Below are positions 7,189 to 16,285 of a DNA stretch of 64,000 nt, in pieces (position 1 is the stretch's first letter; every line of letters starts with the position of its first letter). A program made the translations under genes and the position numbers. The notes beneath the pieces were generated by a model, which was not told where the DNA came from, ran no database searches, and worked only from the letters and a program-made list of their open reading frames with translations. This DNA is from Candidatus Omnitrophota bacterium (GTDB taxonomy: Bacteria; Omnitrophota; Gorgyraeia; Velamenicoccales; Velamenicoccaceae), in contig DMEU01000016.1 of the NCBI GenBank assembly GCA_003451585.1, positions 1 through 64,000 of the forward strand. Reading direction: 5' to 3'.

Positions 7189-8370
7189 ATGAATTTTGAA
7201 TTTTTTATAGGCGCGCGCTATTTTTTAACACTCCAAAAAGAAAGATTTATTTCTGTCATCAGCCTCATAGCGGCGACAGGGGTTGCGATAGGCGTTATGG
7301 CGCTTATTGTAGTCCTGGCTGTTATGACAGGATTCGATAATGACTTAAAGGACAAGATAATAGGCGCCAACCCCCACATTGTGCTCGCCGGAGAAGAAGG
7401 TATACCCGATTTCAATGCTATTTCACAAAAGGCCGGGTCGTTGAAGGACGTCAAAAAGATAGCCCCATATGTCAGTGGACAGGCTTTTTTATATCATAAG
7501 GACAAGGTGTTGAGCCTTAATTTGAAAGGCGTCGACCCGGTAACCGAATCAGATGTCACGCGCATAAAGGATTATATTGCCGGAGGCAAGGTAGACCTGC
7601 CGAAGGGCGGGATAATCTTAGGCAAAGAGCTGACGCATGTCCTTGGGGTCGAGGTCGGAGATGAGGTGGTATTGTCGAGCCCGGTCATAGGCCTGAATAC
7701 GACGTTTAAGGTCTCAGGGATATTCCATACCGGCATGTATGATTACGACTTGAACCTGGCTTTTTTAAATATCCGCGATGCGCAGGAGTTCTTTGGCGTA
7801 GGCAGCCTTGTCACGCAGGCAGGGATTAGGATATCCGACCCGTATCGTGTCGTGTCGGTGAAGAAAGAATTGGCTAAAATACTGCCTCCTACGCTGCATA
7901 TACGCACATGGATGGAGATAAACCAGAATTTTTTTGCCGCCCTGGCGCTTGAAAAGTTGACGATGTTCGTCATCCTTACTTTGATCGTCCTTGTGGCATG
8001 TTTTAATATCATAAGTTCCCTTATCGTCATGGTCGTAGAAAAGACTAAAGACATAGGCATCTTGAAGGCCATAGGCGCACCGGAGCCGTTGATCCGCAGG
8101 GTCTTTACCTGGGGCGGTTTAATCGTTGGATTAGGAGGCACGTTTTTTGGTATAATAGGCGGTGTTGCTCTGTGTTTTCTATTGAAAAAATACCAGTTTA
8201 TACAGTTGCCCCGTGATATTTACTATATCGATAGATTGCCGGTGGCTTTGCGTTGGCAGGATATCGCCCTTATCGCCGGGTCCGCGCTGCTCATAACGTT
8301 TTTGTCTACTATTTATCCGTCCAGAAAAGCGGCGCAGCTTAACCCTGTGGATGCCCTGAGGTATGAGTGA
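7189..8370 (+). CDS. lolC: Lipoprotein-releasing ABC transporter permease (LolC/LolE family)
   Basis: Inner-membrane permease of the system that extracts lipoproteins from the inner membrane for delivery to the outer membrane. It has 393 aa with a MacB/FtsX topology: one N-terminal transmembrane helix (~22-46), a ~200-residue periplasmic domain, and three C-terminal helices (~263-290, 312-340, 360-382). The cytoplasmic loop with EKTKDIGILKAIGA is the coupling segment for the ATPase. Only one permease gene is present, so it may act as a homodimer (LolF-like) rather than as a LolC/LolE pair. Its stop codon overlaps the lolD start. Confidence 0.92.
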   Translation: MNFEFFIGARYFLTLQKERFISVISLIAATGVAIGVMALIVVLAVMTGFDNDLKDKIIGANPHIVLAGEEGIPDFNAISQKAGSLKDVKKIAPYVSGQAFLYHKDKVLSLNLKGVDPVTESDVTRIKDYIAGGKVDLPKGGIILGKELTHVLGVEVGDEVVLSSPVIGLNTTFKVSGIFHTGMYDYDLNLAFLNIRDAQEFFGVGSLVTQAGIRISDPYRVVSVKKELAKILPPTLHIRTWMEINQNFFAALALEKLTMFVILTLIVLVACFNIISSLIVMVVEKTKDIGILKAIGAPEPLIRRVFTWGGLIVGLGGTFFGIIGGVALCFLLKKYQFIQLPRDIYYIDRLPVALRWQDIALIAGSALLITFLSTIYPSRKAAQLNPVDALRYE

Positions 8371-9062
8371 TGCTGGATGCCAGGCATATTACCAAGGCTT
8401 ATTTCGAGGGCAAAAAGGAGTTGCAGGTCCTTAAAGGCATTGATCTAAAGGTTGACCGCGGGGAGTTTGTGAGCATAGTAGGGCCAAGCGGGGCGGGTAA
8501 ATCCACCCTTTTGCATATTCTCGGAGGCCTGGATAACCCTTCCGAAGGTGAAGTATATCTGGATGATTTTTGCCTTTCCGCGCTGAGTGACGCGCAAAAG
8601 GCAATGATAAGGAACACGCGCTTTGGTTTTGTCTTCCAGTTTTATCATCTTTTGCGTGAATTTTCTGCGCTGGAAAATGTAATGATGCCGGCCTTTTTAA
8701 AAAAGGGCCGCAAGGATGACCAGCAGATCAGGAATAAGGCCAGGGGGCTTTTGGATTTTTTGGGTTTATCGGGCCGGCTTTCCCACAAGCCGTCCGAACT
8801 TTCCGGCGGAGAGCAGCAGCGCGTTGCTTTAGCGCGCGCCCTTATAAATGATCCGGAGATACTTTTTTGCGATGAACCTACGGGTAACCTTGATTCAGAG
8901 ACAGGCCGGCACATACGCGATATGCTCTATGGGTTAAACCGCGAGAAAAAGACCACGGTAGTGGTTGTGACGCACAGCCGCGAATTGGCAAAAGGGTCAC
9001 ACAGGATCTTGAATATCTTTGACGGTAAAATAATCTCGGTTGAAACGGAGGCTGCATGTTGA
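8370..9062 (+). CDS. lolD: Lipoprotein-releasing system ATP-binding protein LolD
   Basis: ABC ATPase powering the LolC-type permease. Its 230 aa contain Walker A GPSGAGKST (38-46), the Q-loop near Q90, signature LSGGEQQR (144-151) and Walker B ILFCDEP (164-170), followed by the D-loop TGNLD. A GTG at 8367 is in frame, but the ATG at 8370 overlaps the lolC stop in the usual TGATG arrangement and is preferred. The gene overlaps ilvE by 7 nt. MacB-family ATPases are close relatives; the permease next door supports Lol. Confidence 0.93.
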   Translation: MLDARHITKAYFEGKKELQVLKGIDLKVDRGEFVSIVGPSGAGKSTLLHILGGLDNPSEGEVYLDDFCLSALSDAQKAMIRNTRFGFVFQFYHLLREFSALENVMMPAFLKKGRKDDQQIRNKARGLLDFLGLSGRLSHKPSELSGGEQQRVALARALINDPEILFCDEPTGNLDSETGRHIRDMLYGLNREKKTTVVVVTHSRELAKGSHRILNIFDGKIISVETEAAC

Positions 9063-9928
9063 TCTATTTAAACGGAAGACTGGTGAAAAAAGAACAAGCG
9101 CGGGTATCCGTTTTTGACCACGGGGTTTTATACGGGGACGGCGTATTCGAGGGGATACGCTCGTATAATTGCCTGGTCTTTAAGCTCAAGGAACATATAG
9201 ACAGGCTTTATGCTTCAGCCCAGGGCATTTCATTAAGGATCCCTATCACTAAACAGCAGATGCAGAAGGCGGTCATAGATACGCTTGTCGCCAATAGATT
9301 AAAAGATGCCTATATTCGTTTAGTCGTAACGCGCGGTGAAGGCGACCTTGGCCTCGACCCGCGAAATTGCCCGAAGCCCACGATATTCATAATCACGGAT
9401 AAGATAGCCTTGTATCCGCCGGAACTGTATAAAAAGGGCCTGACCATCGTGACCGTGCCCACGCGCCGTAATACGCCTGAGGCGTTGAATCCGCAGATCA
9501 AATCCTTGAATTATCTCAATAATATTTTAGGTAAGATAGAAGCTATTAATGCCGGCGTGCCGGAAGCCATCATGCTCGACCAGAGCGGGTTCGTGACAGA
9601 GTGCACTGGAGATAACATATTCATGATAAAAGACGGCGTGCTTATGACACCGCAGATATCCGTCGGAGTTTTAAACGGCATCACGCGTTCTTCTGTCCTG
9701 AGCCTTGCATCTAAGGCTGGTTTAGAGGCCAGGGAGTGTATGATCACGCGTTTTGAATTGTTCAATGCAGATGAGGTATTTTTGACAGGCACCGCAGCCG
9801 AGATCATCCCTGTGGTGAAGACCGATTGCCGTTTTATCGCTGATGGCAAGGTCGGGCGATATACTTTGAAACTTATTGAAAACTTTAAAAAGCTTACGAA
9901 AAAAGAAGGCGTACGCTATGCTGTGTAA
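9056..9928 (+). CDS. ilvE: Branched-chain amino acid aminotransferase (fold-type IV PLP enzyme)
   Basis: Transfers the amino group between glutamate and branched-chain 2-oxo acids, the last step of Val/Leu/Ile synthesis. It has 290 aa with the N-terminal signature DHGVLYGDGVFEGIR (21-35), catalytic lysine K149 (NPQIKS) and E182 in VTECTGDNIF contacting the cofactor. D-amino-acid transaminase and aminodeoxychorismate lyase share this fold, but the VFEGIR signature favours IlvE. It sits between lolD (7-nt overlap) and mcsA (11-nt overlap), with no other ilv gene in the window. Confidence 0.88.
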   Translation: MLIYLNGRLVKKEQARVSVFDHGVLYGDGVFEGIRSYNCLVFKLKEHIDRLYASAQGISLRIPITKQQMQKAVIDTLVANRLKDAYIRLVVTRGEGDLGLDPRNCPKPTIFIITDKIALYPPELYKKGLTIVTVPTRRNTPEALNPQIKSLNYLNNILGKIEAINAGVPEAIMLDQSGFVTECTGDNIFMIKDGVLMTPQISVGVLNGITRSSVLSLASKAGLEARECMITRFELFNADEVFLTGTAAEIIPVVKTDCRFIADGKVGRYTLKLIENFKKLTKKEGVRYAV

Positions 9929-10496
9929 TATTTGTAATAAAAACCAGGCTACTGTGCATTTGACCGAGATCGTCGATGAACAGATGAGTGAACTTCATCT
10001 TTGCGATGAGTGCGCGCGTAAGAAGAGTATGCAGATGGAGCAGCAATTCGGCCTATCCGACCTTTTGGCCGGCCTGGTAGATTACGGCAAGCAATTCGGC
10101 GGCGGTGAGAAGAGCGCGGCTGTGTTGAAGTGTGGCCATTGCGGCCTGACCTATGAGGATTTCAGGAAGATAGGCAGGCTTGGCTGTAGTGAGTGCTATG
10201 CGTCCTTTGTCAAGTATTTAGCGCCTCTTTTGAAGCGCATACACGGCGCCAGCGCGCATACAGGGAAGTTCCCTCCGGGCCAGATACCAGAGGGCCCGCG
10301 GCCGCAGAAGACGAAAATGACAAGAGACGCCAACATAGATGAGTTAAAGGCCGGGTTGCAGCAGGCCATAGTGACAGAGGAGTTTGAGGATGCCGCCAGG
10401 CTTCGCGATAAGATAAAAGAATTGGAACAGAAGGCCAAAGAACCCGAAAAAAAAGAGGGCAAGAAAAAAGGCGGAGTAAAAAAAGATGAGATTTGA
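9918..10496 (+). CDS. mcsA: McsA, zinc-finger/UVR activator of the arginine kinase McsB
   Basis: A 192-aa adaptor with four CxxC pairs (C3/C6, C29/C32, C72/C75, C90/C93) that bind zinc, and a C-terminal UVR domain (~138-172), ending in a Lys/Glu-rich tail. In Bacillus, McsA stimulates the protein-arginine kinase McsB and bridges it to ClpC. The frame is open from 9876, but the ATG at 9918 starts directly at the first zinc motif and overlaps the ilvE end by 11 nt, so it is chosen. It overlaps mcsB by 11 nt. Confidence 0.93.
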   Translation: MLCNICNKNQATVHLTEIVDEQMSELHLCDECARKKSMQMEQQFGLSDLLAGLVDYGKQFGGGEKSAAVLKCGHCGLTYEDFRKIGRLGCSECYASFVKYLAPLLKRIHGASAHTGKFPPGQIPEGPRPQKTKMTRDANIDELKAGLQQAIVTEEFEDAARLRDKIKELEQKAKEPEKKEGKKKGGVKKDEI

Positions 10497-11535
10497 GGAC
10501 CTGCTCGGCCAGACGAGCGGTTGGCTTAAAGGCACGGGCCCTAATTCGGACATTGTGATCTCTTCCCGCGTCCGGTTGGCGCGCAATCTTGTAAAGATAC
10601 CTTTTCCGCACTGGGCGAAAAGGCCTGATCTCGAGCAGGTTGTCGTCATGGCCGAGAACGCGTTTAGAAATACTGAGCAGTTAAAAAGCGGGCTCTTCTT
10701 AAGGCTCGATGACCTTGATAACGTGGATAAACAGTTTTTGGTGGAGCGCCACCTGATGTCTACGGAGCACGCAAACCGTTCCAATCAAAAGGCGCTGCTT
10801 CTGACTTCCGACGAGAATATCGCTATCATGGTCAACGAGGAAGACCACCTGCGTATGCAGGTCATGGAGCCGGGTTTCGATCTCGACGTGACATGGGGCG
10901 TTATGAACAAGATCGACGATCGCCTTGCGGAGCTCCTGCCGTATGCAGTGCGCAGGGACTGGGGTTATCTGACCGCCTGCCCTACCAATACCGGCACCGG
11001 CATGAGGGGTTCTGTCATGCTTCATTTGCCCGGGCTTGTCATGACGCGCCAGATAAATCGCGTCCTTGAGGCCATCTCGAAACTCAGCTTTACCACGCGC
11101 GGCCTTTACGGAGAAGGGACGCAGGCGTCCGGTAACTTTTTTCAGATATCCAATCAGGTCTCTTTAGGCCAGAGGGAAGAGGAGATCATAGGCAATATTA
11201 AAGGCGTCATAAAACAGATAATAGAGCAGGAAGAAAAGGCGCGCGAGACGCTATTGGCCGAGCACAGGGAACTGTTGGAAGACAGGGTGTGGCGTTCTTA
11301 CGGCACATTGAAAAATGCGCACATCATTTCAAGCAACGAGACTGTGGAATTGCTCTCCATGCTCCGGCTTGGCAGTGATATAGGGATAGTCAAGGATGTG
11401 GAGCGCGGCCTTATCAACGAGTTGTTCATTCTGACGCAGCCGGCGCATCTGCAGAAATTCGAGAACAAGAAATTAACAGCAAATGAACGCGATATAAAAA
11501 GAGCTCAGATCATCAGGGAGAGAATAACGAAATAG
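10486..11535 (+). CDS. mcsB: Protein-arginine kinase McsB
   Basis: A phosphagen-kinase-fold enzyme that phosphorylates arginines on proteins, marking them for ClpC-ClpP. In 349 aa it keeps SSRVRLARNL (26-35), acidic E119/E120 (NEEDHLR), C165 in the CPTNTGTGMRGS loop, and the C-terminal RDxxRA motif (R335-D336, R339-A340) that in Bacillus McsB binds phosphoarginine allosterically. These point to a protein kinase rather than a creatine/arginine kinase. Co-transcribed with mcsA and clpC; no ctsR is present, unlike the classical Firmicutes operon. Confidence 0.95.
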   Translation: MRFEDLLGQTSGWLKGTGPNSDIVISSRVRLARNLVKIPFPHWAKRPDLEQVVVMAENAFRNTEQLKSGLFLRLDDLDNVDKQFLVERHLMSTEHANRSNQKALLLTSDENIAIMVNEEDHLRMQVMEPGFDLDVTWGVMNKIDDRLAELLPYAVRRDWGYLTACPTNTGTGMRGSVMLHLPGLVMTRQINRVLEAISKLSFTTRGLYGEGTQASGNFFQISNQVSLGQREEEIIGNIKGVIKQIIEQEEKARETLLAEHRELLEDRVWRSYGTLKNAHIISSNETVELLSMLRLGSDIGIVKDVERGLINELFILTQPAHLQKFENKKLTANERDIKRAQIIRERITK

Positions 11536-11579
11536 GGGAATTATAATAAGACTGAACAATTGTAATCGGAGGAACCATA

Positions 11580-14030
11580 ATGTTTAATCGTTTTACAGAG
11601 AGGGCCAGGAAAGTCATCGTTCTTGCCAAAGAAGAGGCAAGGCGTTTTAACCACGATTATATCGGCACCGAACACCTGCTTTTGGGCCTTATACGTGAAG
11701 GCGAGGGCGTTGCCGCCGCTGTCTTGCAAAAGGTGGGGCTGAGTTTGGAAAGTATACGTCTGGAGGTTGAGAAATTGGTACAGCCCGGCCCTTCGACGCA
11801 GATCCAGGGGGATGTGCCTTTCACGCCGCGCTCAAAAAAGGCGCTCGAATTGGCTGCCGAAGAGGCCCGTTCTCTCGGGCACAATTATATAGGCACCGAG
11901 CATCTTCTTTTAGGGCTTATCCGCGAAGGCGAGGGCGTTGCATCACAGGTGCTGCTTAATTTAGGGCTTGATCTGAACCGCGTGCGCAGCGAGATAATGG
12001 AACTCCTGGGGTCTGTCACTCCCGGGATAGGCGCTCAACAGCAATCTAAATCAAAGACCCCGGCCCTGGATGCCTTTGGCCGTGACCTTACAGCATTGGC
12101 CAAGGAGGGAAAACTTGACCCGGTCATAGGCCGTAAGAACGAGATCGAGCGCGTTATACAGGTCTTGGCAAGGCGTACTAAAAATAACCCGGTGCTTTTG
12201 GGCGAGGCGGGTGTCGGTAAGACAGCTATCGTAGAAGGCCTGGCGCAGCAGATAATCATGGGTAATGTCCCTGAGATCCTGCGCAACAAGCGCATTATTG
12301 TCATGGACCTGGCATTGATGATAGCCGGCACCAAATACAGGGGGCAGTTCGAGGAGCGCATCAAGGCTGTAATGGATGAGATAAAGCGTTCGCGCGATGT
12401 CATGATCTTCATCGATGAACTCCATATGCTCGTAGGGGCAGGTGCGGCCGAAGGTGCGATAGACGCATCCAATATTTTAAAGCCGGCCTTATCGCGCGGC
12501 GAGATCCAGTGCATAGGGGCCACAACGCCGGATGAATACCGTAAATATATTGAAAAGGACGCAGCCCTTGAACGCAGGTTCCAGACGATAATGGTGGATC
12601 CGCCTTCAGTGGATGAGACTATAGAAATATTAAAAGGCCTTCGCGACAGGTATGAACAGCACCACAATGTGGAATACTTAGATGAGGCCATTATAGCTGC
12701 GGCCAAGTTTTCCGACAGGTATATGACGGGCCGTTTTCTGCCGGATAAGGCTATCGACTTAATAGATGAATCCGGTTCGCGTGCGCGCCTTGCGGTCTTG
12801 ACCGCCCCGTCGGATCTGAAGCATCTGGAGATGAATGCGGAAGAGCTCAGGAAAGAAAAAGAGGCGTTCATAAAAAACCAGGATTTTGAGAAAGCCGCGA
12901 CATTGCGTGACCAGGAGCGCCAGGCAAGGCAGAAGCTGGAAGAGGAAAAAAAGAGCTGGCAGGAAGAGCGCGATAAGTCCAGGCCGCAGGTCACGGAAGA
13001 AGATATAGCCACGATAGTTTCCAAGATCACGGGGATACCGGTCGTCCGCTTGGAGGAAAAAGAAGGTGAGAAGCTTTTAAAACTCGAAGACCAGATCCAC
13101 AAGCGCGTTATCGGGCAGAACGAAGCGTTAAAGGCGATAGCCCATGCCGTGCGGCGTTCGCGCGCAGGCATAAAGGACCCGCGCAGGCCTATAGGCTCAT
13201 TTATTTTTCTTGGCCCTACGGGGGTAGGTAAGACTTTACTGGGGCGCGCGCTTGCGGAATATATGTTCGGCGATGAGAACGCTCTTGTCCAGCTGGACAT
13301 GTCCGAATATATGGAGAAGTTCAATGTCTCAAGGCTTGTAGGGGCCCCTCCGGGCTATGTCGGTTATGAGGAGGGCGGGCAGCTGACGGAGAAGATACGC
13401 CGCAGGCCTTACGCGGTTATCCTGCTGGATGAAATAGAGAAGGCCCATCCAGATGTCTTTAATCTGCTCCTTCAGGTGCTAGAGGACGGACGGCTTACGG
13501 ACAGTTTTGGCCGCAGGGTGGATTTCAGGAATTGCATTATTATAATGACATCCAACGTAGGCGCCGAGCTCCTGCGCAAGCAGGGGTCTTTAGGGTTTAA
13601 GGCGCAGACAACGGATATAACATACCAGCAGATGAAAGAAAGGCTCTTGGAGGAGGTAAAGAGGACGTTTAAACCTGAATTTTTGAACAGGATAGACGAC
13701 GTTATCGTATTCCGTCCCTTGGAAAAAGAGGATCTTTATAAGATAATCGAGATAGAGATGAAAGGTGTTCAGGAGAGGTTGTCCGAGCAGAAGATAAAGC
13801 TGGAGATGGTACAGGACGCAAAGGACTTTTTGATAGACAAGGGTTTTGACCCTGTATTCGGCGCGCGGCCGTTAAAGCGCACCATACAGCGTTATGTTGA
13901 AGACCCTCTTGCCGAATCCATCATCTCCGGGCGTGTTAAGGAGGGTTCTCTTGTCAAGATAGGCCGCCTCAAGGACAGGGAAGAATTGGAGTTCCTTTCA
14001 GAAGGCGTATCCGTCTACGATGGGAAATAG
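11580..14030 (+). CDS. clpC: ATP-dependent unfoldase ClpC
   Basis: AAA+ unfoldase that feeds substrates to ClpP. Its 816 aa contain two N-terminal Clp-N repeats (1-145), the first AAA domain with Walker A GEAGVGKT, a middle region with a UVR motif (~425-460), and the second AAA domain with GPTGVGKT. An LGF tripeptide (671-673) sits where the ClpP-docking loop falls. A strong GGAGG precedes the ATG, 44 nt after mcsB. The McsA-McsB-ClpC set predicts phosphoarginine-tagged proteolysis. clpP is not in this window. Confidence 0.96.
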   Translation: MFNRFTERARKVIVLAKEEARRFNHDYIGTEHLLLGLIREGEGVAAAVLQKVGLSLESIRLEVEKLVQPGPSTQIQGDVPFTPRSKKALELAAEEARSLGHNYIGTEHLLLGLIREGEGVASQVLLNLGLDLNRVRSEIMELLGSVTPGIGAQQQSKSKTPALDAFGRDLTALAKEGKLDPVIGRKNEIERVIQVLARRTKNNPVLLGEAGVGKTAIVEGLAQQIIMGNVPEILRNKRIIVMDLALMIAGTKYRGQFEERIKAVMDEIKRSRDVMIFIDELHMLVGAGAAEGAIDASNILKPALSRGEIQCIGATTPDEYRKYIEKDAALERRFQTIMVDPPSVDETIEILKGLRDRYEQHHNVEYLDEAIIAAAKFSDRYMTGRFLPDKAIDLIDESGSRARLAVLTAPSDLKHLEMNAEELRKEKEAFIKNQDFEKAATLRDQERQARQKLEEEKKSWQEERDKSRPQVTEEDIATIVSKITGIPVVRLEEKEGEKLLKLEDQIHKRVIGQNEALKAIAHAVRRSRAGIKDPRRPIGSFIFLGPTGVGKTLLGRALAEYMFGDENALVQLDMSEYMEKFNVSRLVGAPPGYVGYEEGGQLTEKIRRRPYAVILLDEIEKAHPDVFNLLLQVLEDGRLTDSFGRRVDFRNCIIIMTSNVGAELLRKQGSLGFKAQTTDITYQQMKERLLEEVKRTFKPEFLNRIDDVIVFRPLEKEDLYKIIEIEMKGVQERLSEQKIKLEMVQDAKDFLIDKGFDPVFGARPLKRTIQRYVEDPLAESIISGRVKEGSLVKIGRLKDREELEFLSEGVSVYDGK

Positions 14031-14038
14031 GGGCCGTT

Positions 14039-14833
14039 ATGTTCATTAATAGAAAAAGTTTTTACATAGCCATAGGCGAGAAGATCGTTAATTTTATCGA
14101 TTTTTTCGGCGGGCTTTTTAGTTTAAGTATCCAGACCATAATTCAGATCCCGGCAAGGCCTTTCGGGGCCAGAAGGATATTTGAGCAGGCAAAAAAGGTC
14201 GGAGTGGACAGCCTGCCTATTGTTTTGCTCGTCCAGTTTTTTATAGGTATGATCATGGCCCTGCAGACCGCTTATATCATGCAGAAGATGTCGAGCGAAA
14301 TTTATATCGCAAGCATTGTGGCCGTCTCTCTTACCCGCGAATTAGGGCCCGTTATTACCGCTTTGATAGTGGCAGGCCGCAGCGGGGCCGGCATAACGGC
14401 GGAGCTTGGGACGATGAGCGTGACCGAACAGGTCGATGCCTTGGTTACCCTGGGTTCTAACCCGATAAAGTATCTGGTCGTGCCGCGCTATTTAAGCATG
14501 ACGTTCATGCTGCCGATACTTACGATCTTTGCCAACGCCGTAGGTATATACGGCGGCTACCTTATCTGTGTTTACCGCCTTAGTATCCGTTCAAGCATGT
14601 ATCTGAACATGACATTCCAATCACTTGTGTATAAAGACCTCTATACCGGCCTGATAAAGACGTTATTTTTCGGTATGATCATAGCATTGGTGGCCTGCTA
14701 TGAGGGTTTAAACGTGAGGGGCGGGGCTGAGGGTGTCGGTAAGGCCACGACAAAATCAGTCGTTAATACGTTCATACTTATCATAGTAGCCGATTGTTTC
14801 TTTACGGCTTTATTCTATTTCTTCTGGGTGTAA
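14039..14833 (+). CDS. mlaE: MlaE-family phospholipid ABC transporter permease
   Basis: Inner-membrane permease (264 aa) of an MCE-type lipid transport system working between inner and outer membrane. It shows the family core ELGPVITALIVAGRSGAG near the middle and five or so hydrophobic segments. It is followed at once by the ATPase and the MCE substrate-binding protein, so the three form a minimal MlaFED module. Only 8 nt separate it from clpC. The transport direction cannot be deduced. Confidence 0.93.
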   Translation: MFINRKSFYIAIGEKIVNFIDFFGGLFSLSIQTIIQIPARPFGARRIFEQAKKVGVDSLPIVLLVQFFIGMIMALQTAYIMQKMSSEIYIASIVAVSLTRELGPVITALIVAGRSGAGITAELGTMSVTEQVDALVTLGSNPIKYLVVPRYLSMTFMLPILTIFANAVGIYGGYLICVYRLSIRSSMYLNMTFQSLVYKDLYTGLIKTLFFGMIIALVACYEGLNVRGGAEGVGKATTKSVVNTFILIIVADCFFTALFYFFWV

Positions 14834-14835
14834 CC

Positions 14836-15615
14836 ATGCCGATGATAGAACTTATCGACGTTTCAAAGAACCTGGCCGGAAAACAGGTCTTAGACCGCAT
14901 GTCCCTTACCGTTGAAAAGGGTGAGACAAAGGTCATTATCGGGCGTTCCGGCGTAGGCAAGAGTGTTACTTTGAAACATATCGTCCGTTTACTCGAGCCT
15001 GATGAGGGGATCGTAAAGGTCGAAGGCAGGGACGTCCTTTCTTTAAAGGGTAAGGAGCTAAACGAGCTTCATACGCAGATAGGCATGGTCTTTCAGGGAG
15101 GGGCTTTATTTGATTCATTGACTGTGGGCGAGAATGTCGGATTTATCTTAAGGGAACACACGGATACGGCCCAGTCGGAGATAGATAGCCGTGTCAGGGA
15201 GTCTCTGGCGCTCGTCGGCCTTTATAAAATAGAGAATTATATACCTTCGGACCTAAGCGGAGGTATGAAGAAGCGCGTAGCGCTGGCACGCGCCATATGC
15301 ACAAGGCCTAAGATAATTTTATATGATGAGCCTACTACCGGGGTCGACCCGATCACGGCAGATGCCATCAATCTTTTGATCGACGAGTTGCACGACAAAT
15401 TGAAGGTTACATCCATTGTGGTCACGCATGATATGCGCAGCGCCTATAAGGTAGCAGACAGGATAGCCATGCTTTATGAAGGCAAGATCATAGCAGAAGG
15501 CACCCCTGATGAGATACGTTATACGCATAATCCTGTAGTGCACCAGTTTATTACGGGCGCAGCCCACGGGCCTATTACCGAAGGACAGAGCACGATCTTA
15601 AAAAATATCGATTAG
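14836..15615 (+). CDS. mlaF: MlaF-family ABC transporter ATP-binding protein
   Basis: A 259-aa ATPase of the MCE lipid transporter, with Walker A GRSGVGKS (36-43), signature LSGGMKKR and Walker B LYDEPTTGVDP. The ABC signature with MKKR and the TTGVDP D-loop are usual for MlaF. The frame is open from 14794, but the ATG at 14836, two bases after the mlaE stop, gives the normal N-terminus (MPMIELIDVS). Confidence 0.93.
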   Translation: MPMIELIDVSKNLAGKQVLDRMSLTVEKGETKVIIGRSGVGKSVTLKHIVRLLEPDEGIVKVEGRDVLSLKGKELNELHTQIGMVFQGGALFDSLTVGENVGFILREHTDTAQSEIDSRVRESLALVGLYKIENYIPSDLSGGMKKRVALARAICTRPKIILYDEPTTGVDPITADAINLLIDELHDKLKVTSIVVTHDMRSAYKVADRIAMLYEGKIIAEGTPDEIRYTHNPVVHQFITGAAHGPITEGQSTILKNID

Positions 15616-15629
15616 GGAGGAAAAATTAA

Positions 15630-16271
15630 ATGGCGGACAAGAGCAAGTCGTTCGAATTACAGGTTGGGATCTTCGTTTTTATCGGCCTTCTCATCCTTTC
15701 ATGGTTTGTCTTGTGGATAGGGGATTTTAAGATCATCAAGCACGGCTATCACGTGAAGGTATCATTTGGTTTTGCCAATGGTATAAAGGTCGGGGCCCCG
15801 TTGCGCCTGGCAGGTGTGGATGTCGGCGAGGTGAAAGAGATAAAATTAACGCGTGATGATGGAGGAAAGACCGTTGTATATCTGACCACTTGGCTTGATA
15901 GTGAGATACAGATACCGAAAGACTCTCGTGCCTGGGTGAACACATTGGGCTTATTGGGAGAAAAGTATCTGGAGGTCATCCCGGGTAAAGATTATGAAGA
16001 TATTATGAAGGAGGGCGATGTGCTGGTAGGCGAAGACCCTACGTCAGTACAAGAGGTTACCGATCTTGCCAAAGACATCGCATTGCAAGCCAAGGATACA
16101 TTGTCCAGTCTTCAGACGACCTTGACGAGCTTAAACGGCATCCTTGATGGCAAGGGGACGATAGGTAAATTATTTACGGATGAGACGCTTTATTCTGATA
16201 TGGAAGAGATGTTCGCCGATTTGAAAAAGCATCCGTGGAAGCTTCTTTACAGGCCTAAAGAGGCCAGATAG
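15630..16271 (+). CDS. mlaD: MlaD-like MCE domain protein
   Basis: A 213-aa protein anchored by one N-terminal transmembrane helix (~10-32), followed by a single MCE domain (~40-120) including the GLRLAGVDVGEV-like segment and LLGEKYLEV. The C-terminal ~90 residues are helical (threonine/serine-rich amphipathic stretch, then a charged tail). MCE proteins form hexameric rings that guide phospholipids across the periplasm. GGGAGG precedes the ATG. No mlaB or mlaC follows; radA comes next. Confidence 0.92.
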   Translation: MADKSKSFELQVGIFVFIGLLILSWFVLWIGDFKIIKHGYHVKVSFGFANGIKVGAPLRLAGVDVGEVKEIKLTRDDGGKTVVYLTTWLDSEIQIPKDSRAWVNTLGLLGEKYLEVIPGKDYEDIMKEGDVLVGEDPTSVQEVTDLAKDIALQAKDTLSSLQTTLTSLNGILDGKGTIGKLFTDETLYSDMEEMFADLKKHPWKLLYRPKEAR

Positions 16272-16285
16272 ATATTAGGATCAGG

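Noticed and set aside
12035..13324. 429-aa open frame antisense to clpC
   Set aside because: It mirrors the clpC reading frame with no recognisable domain; ClpC fully explains the region.
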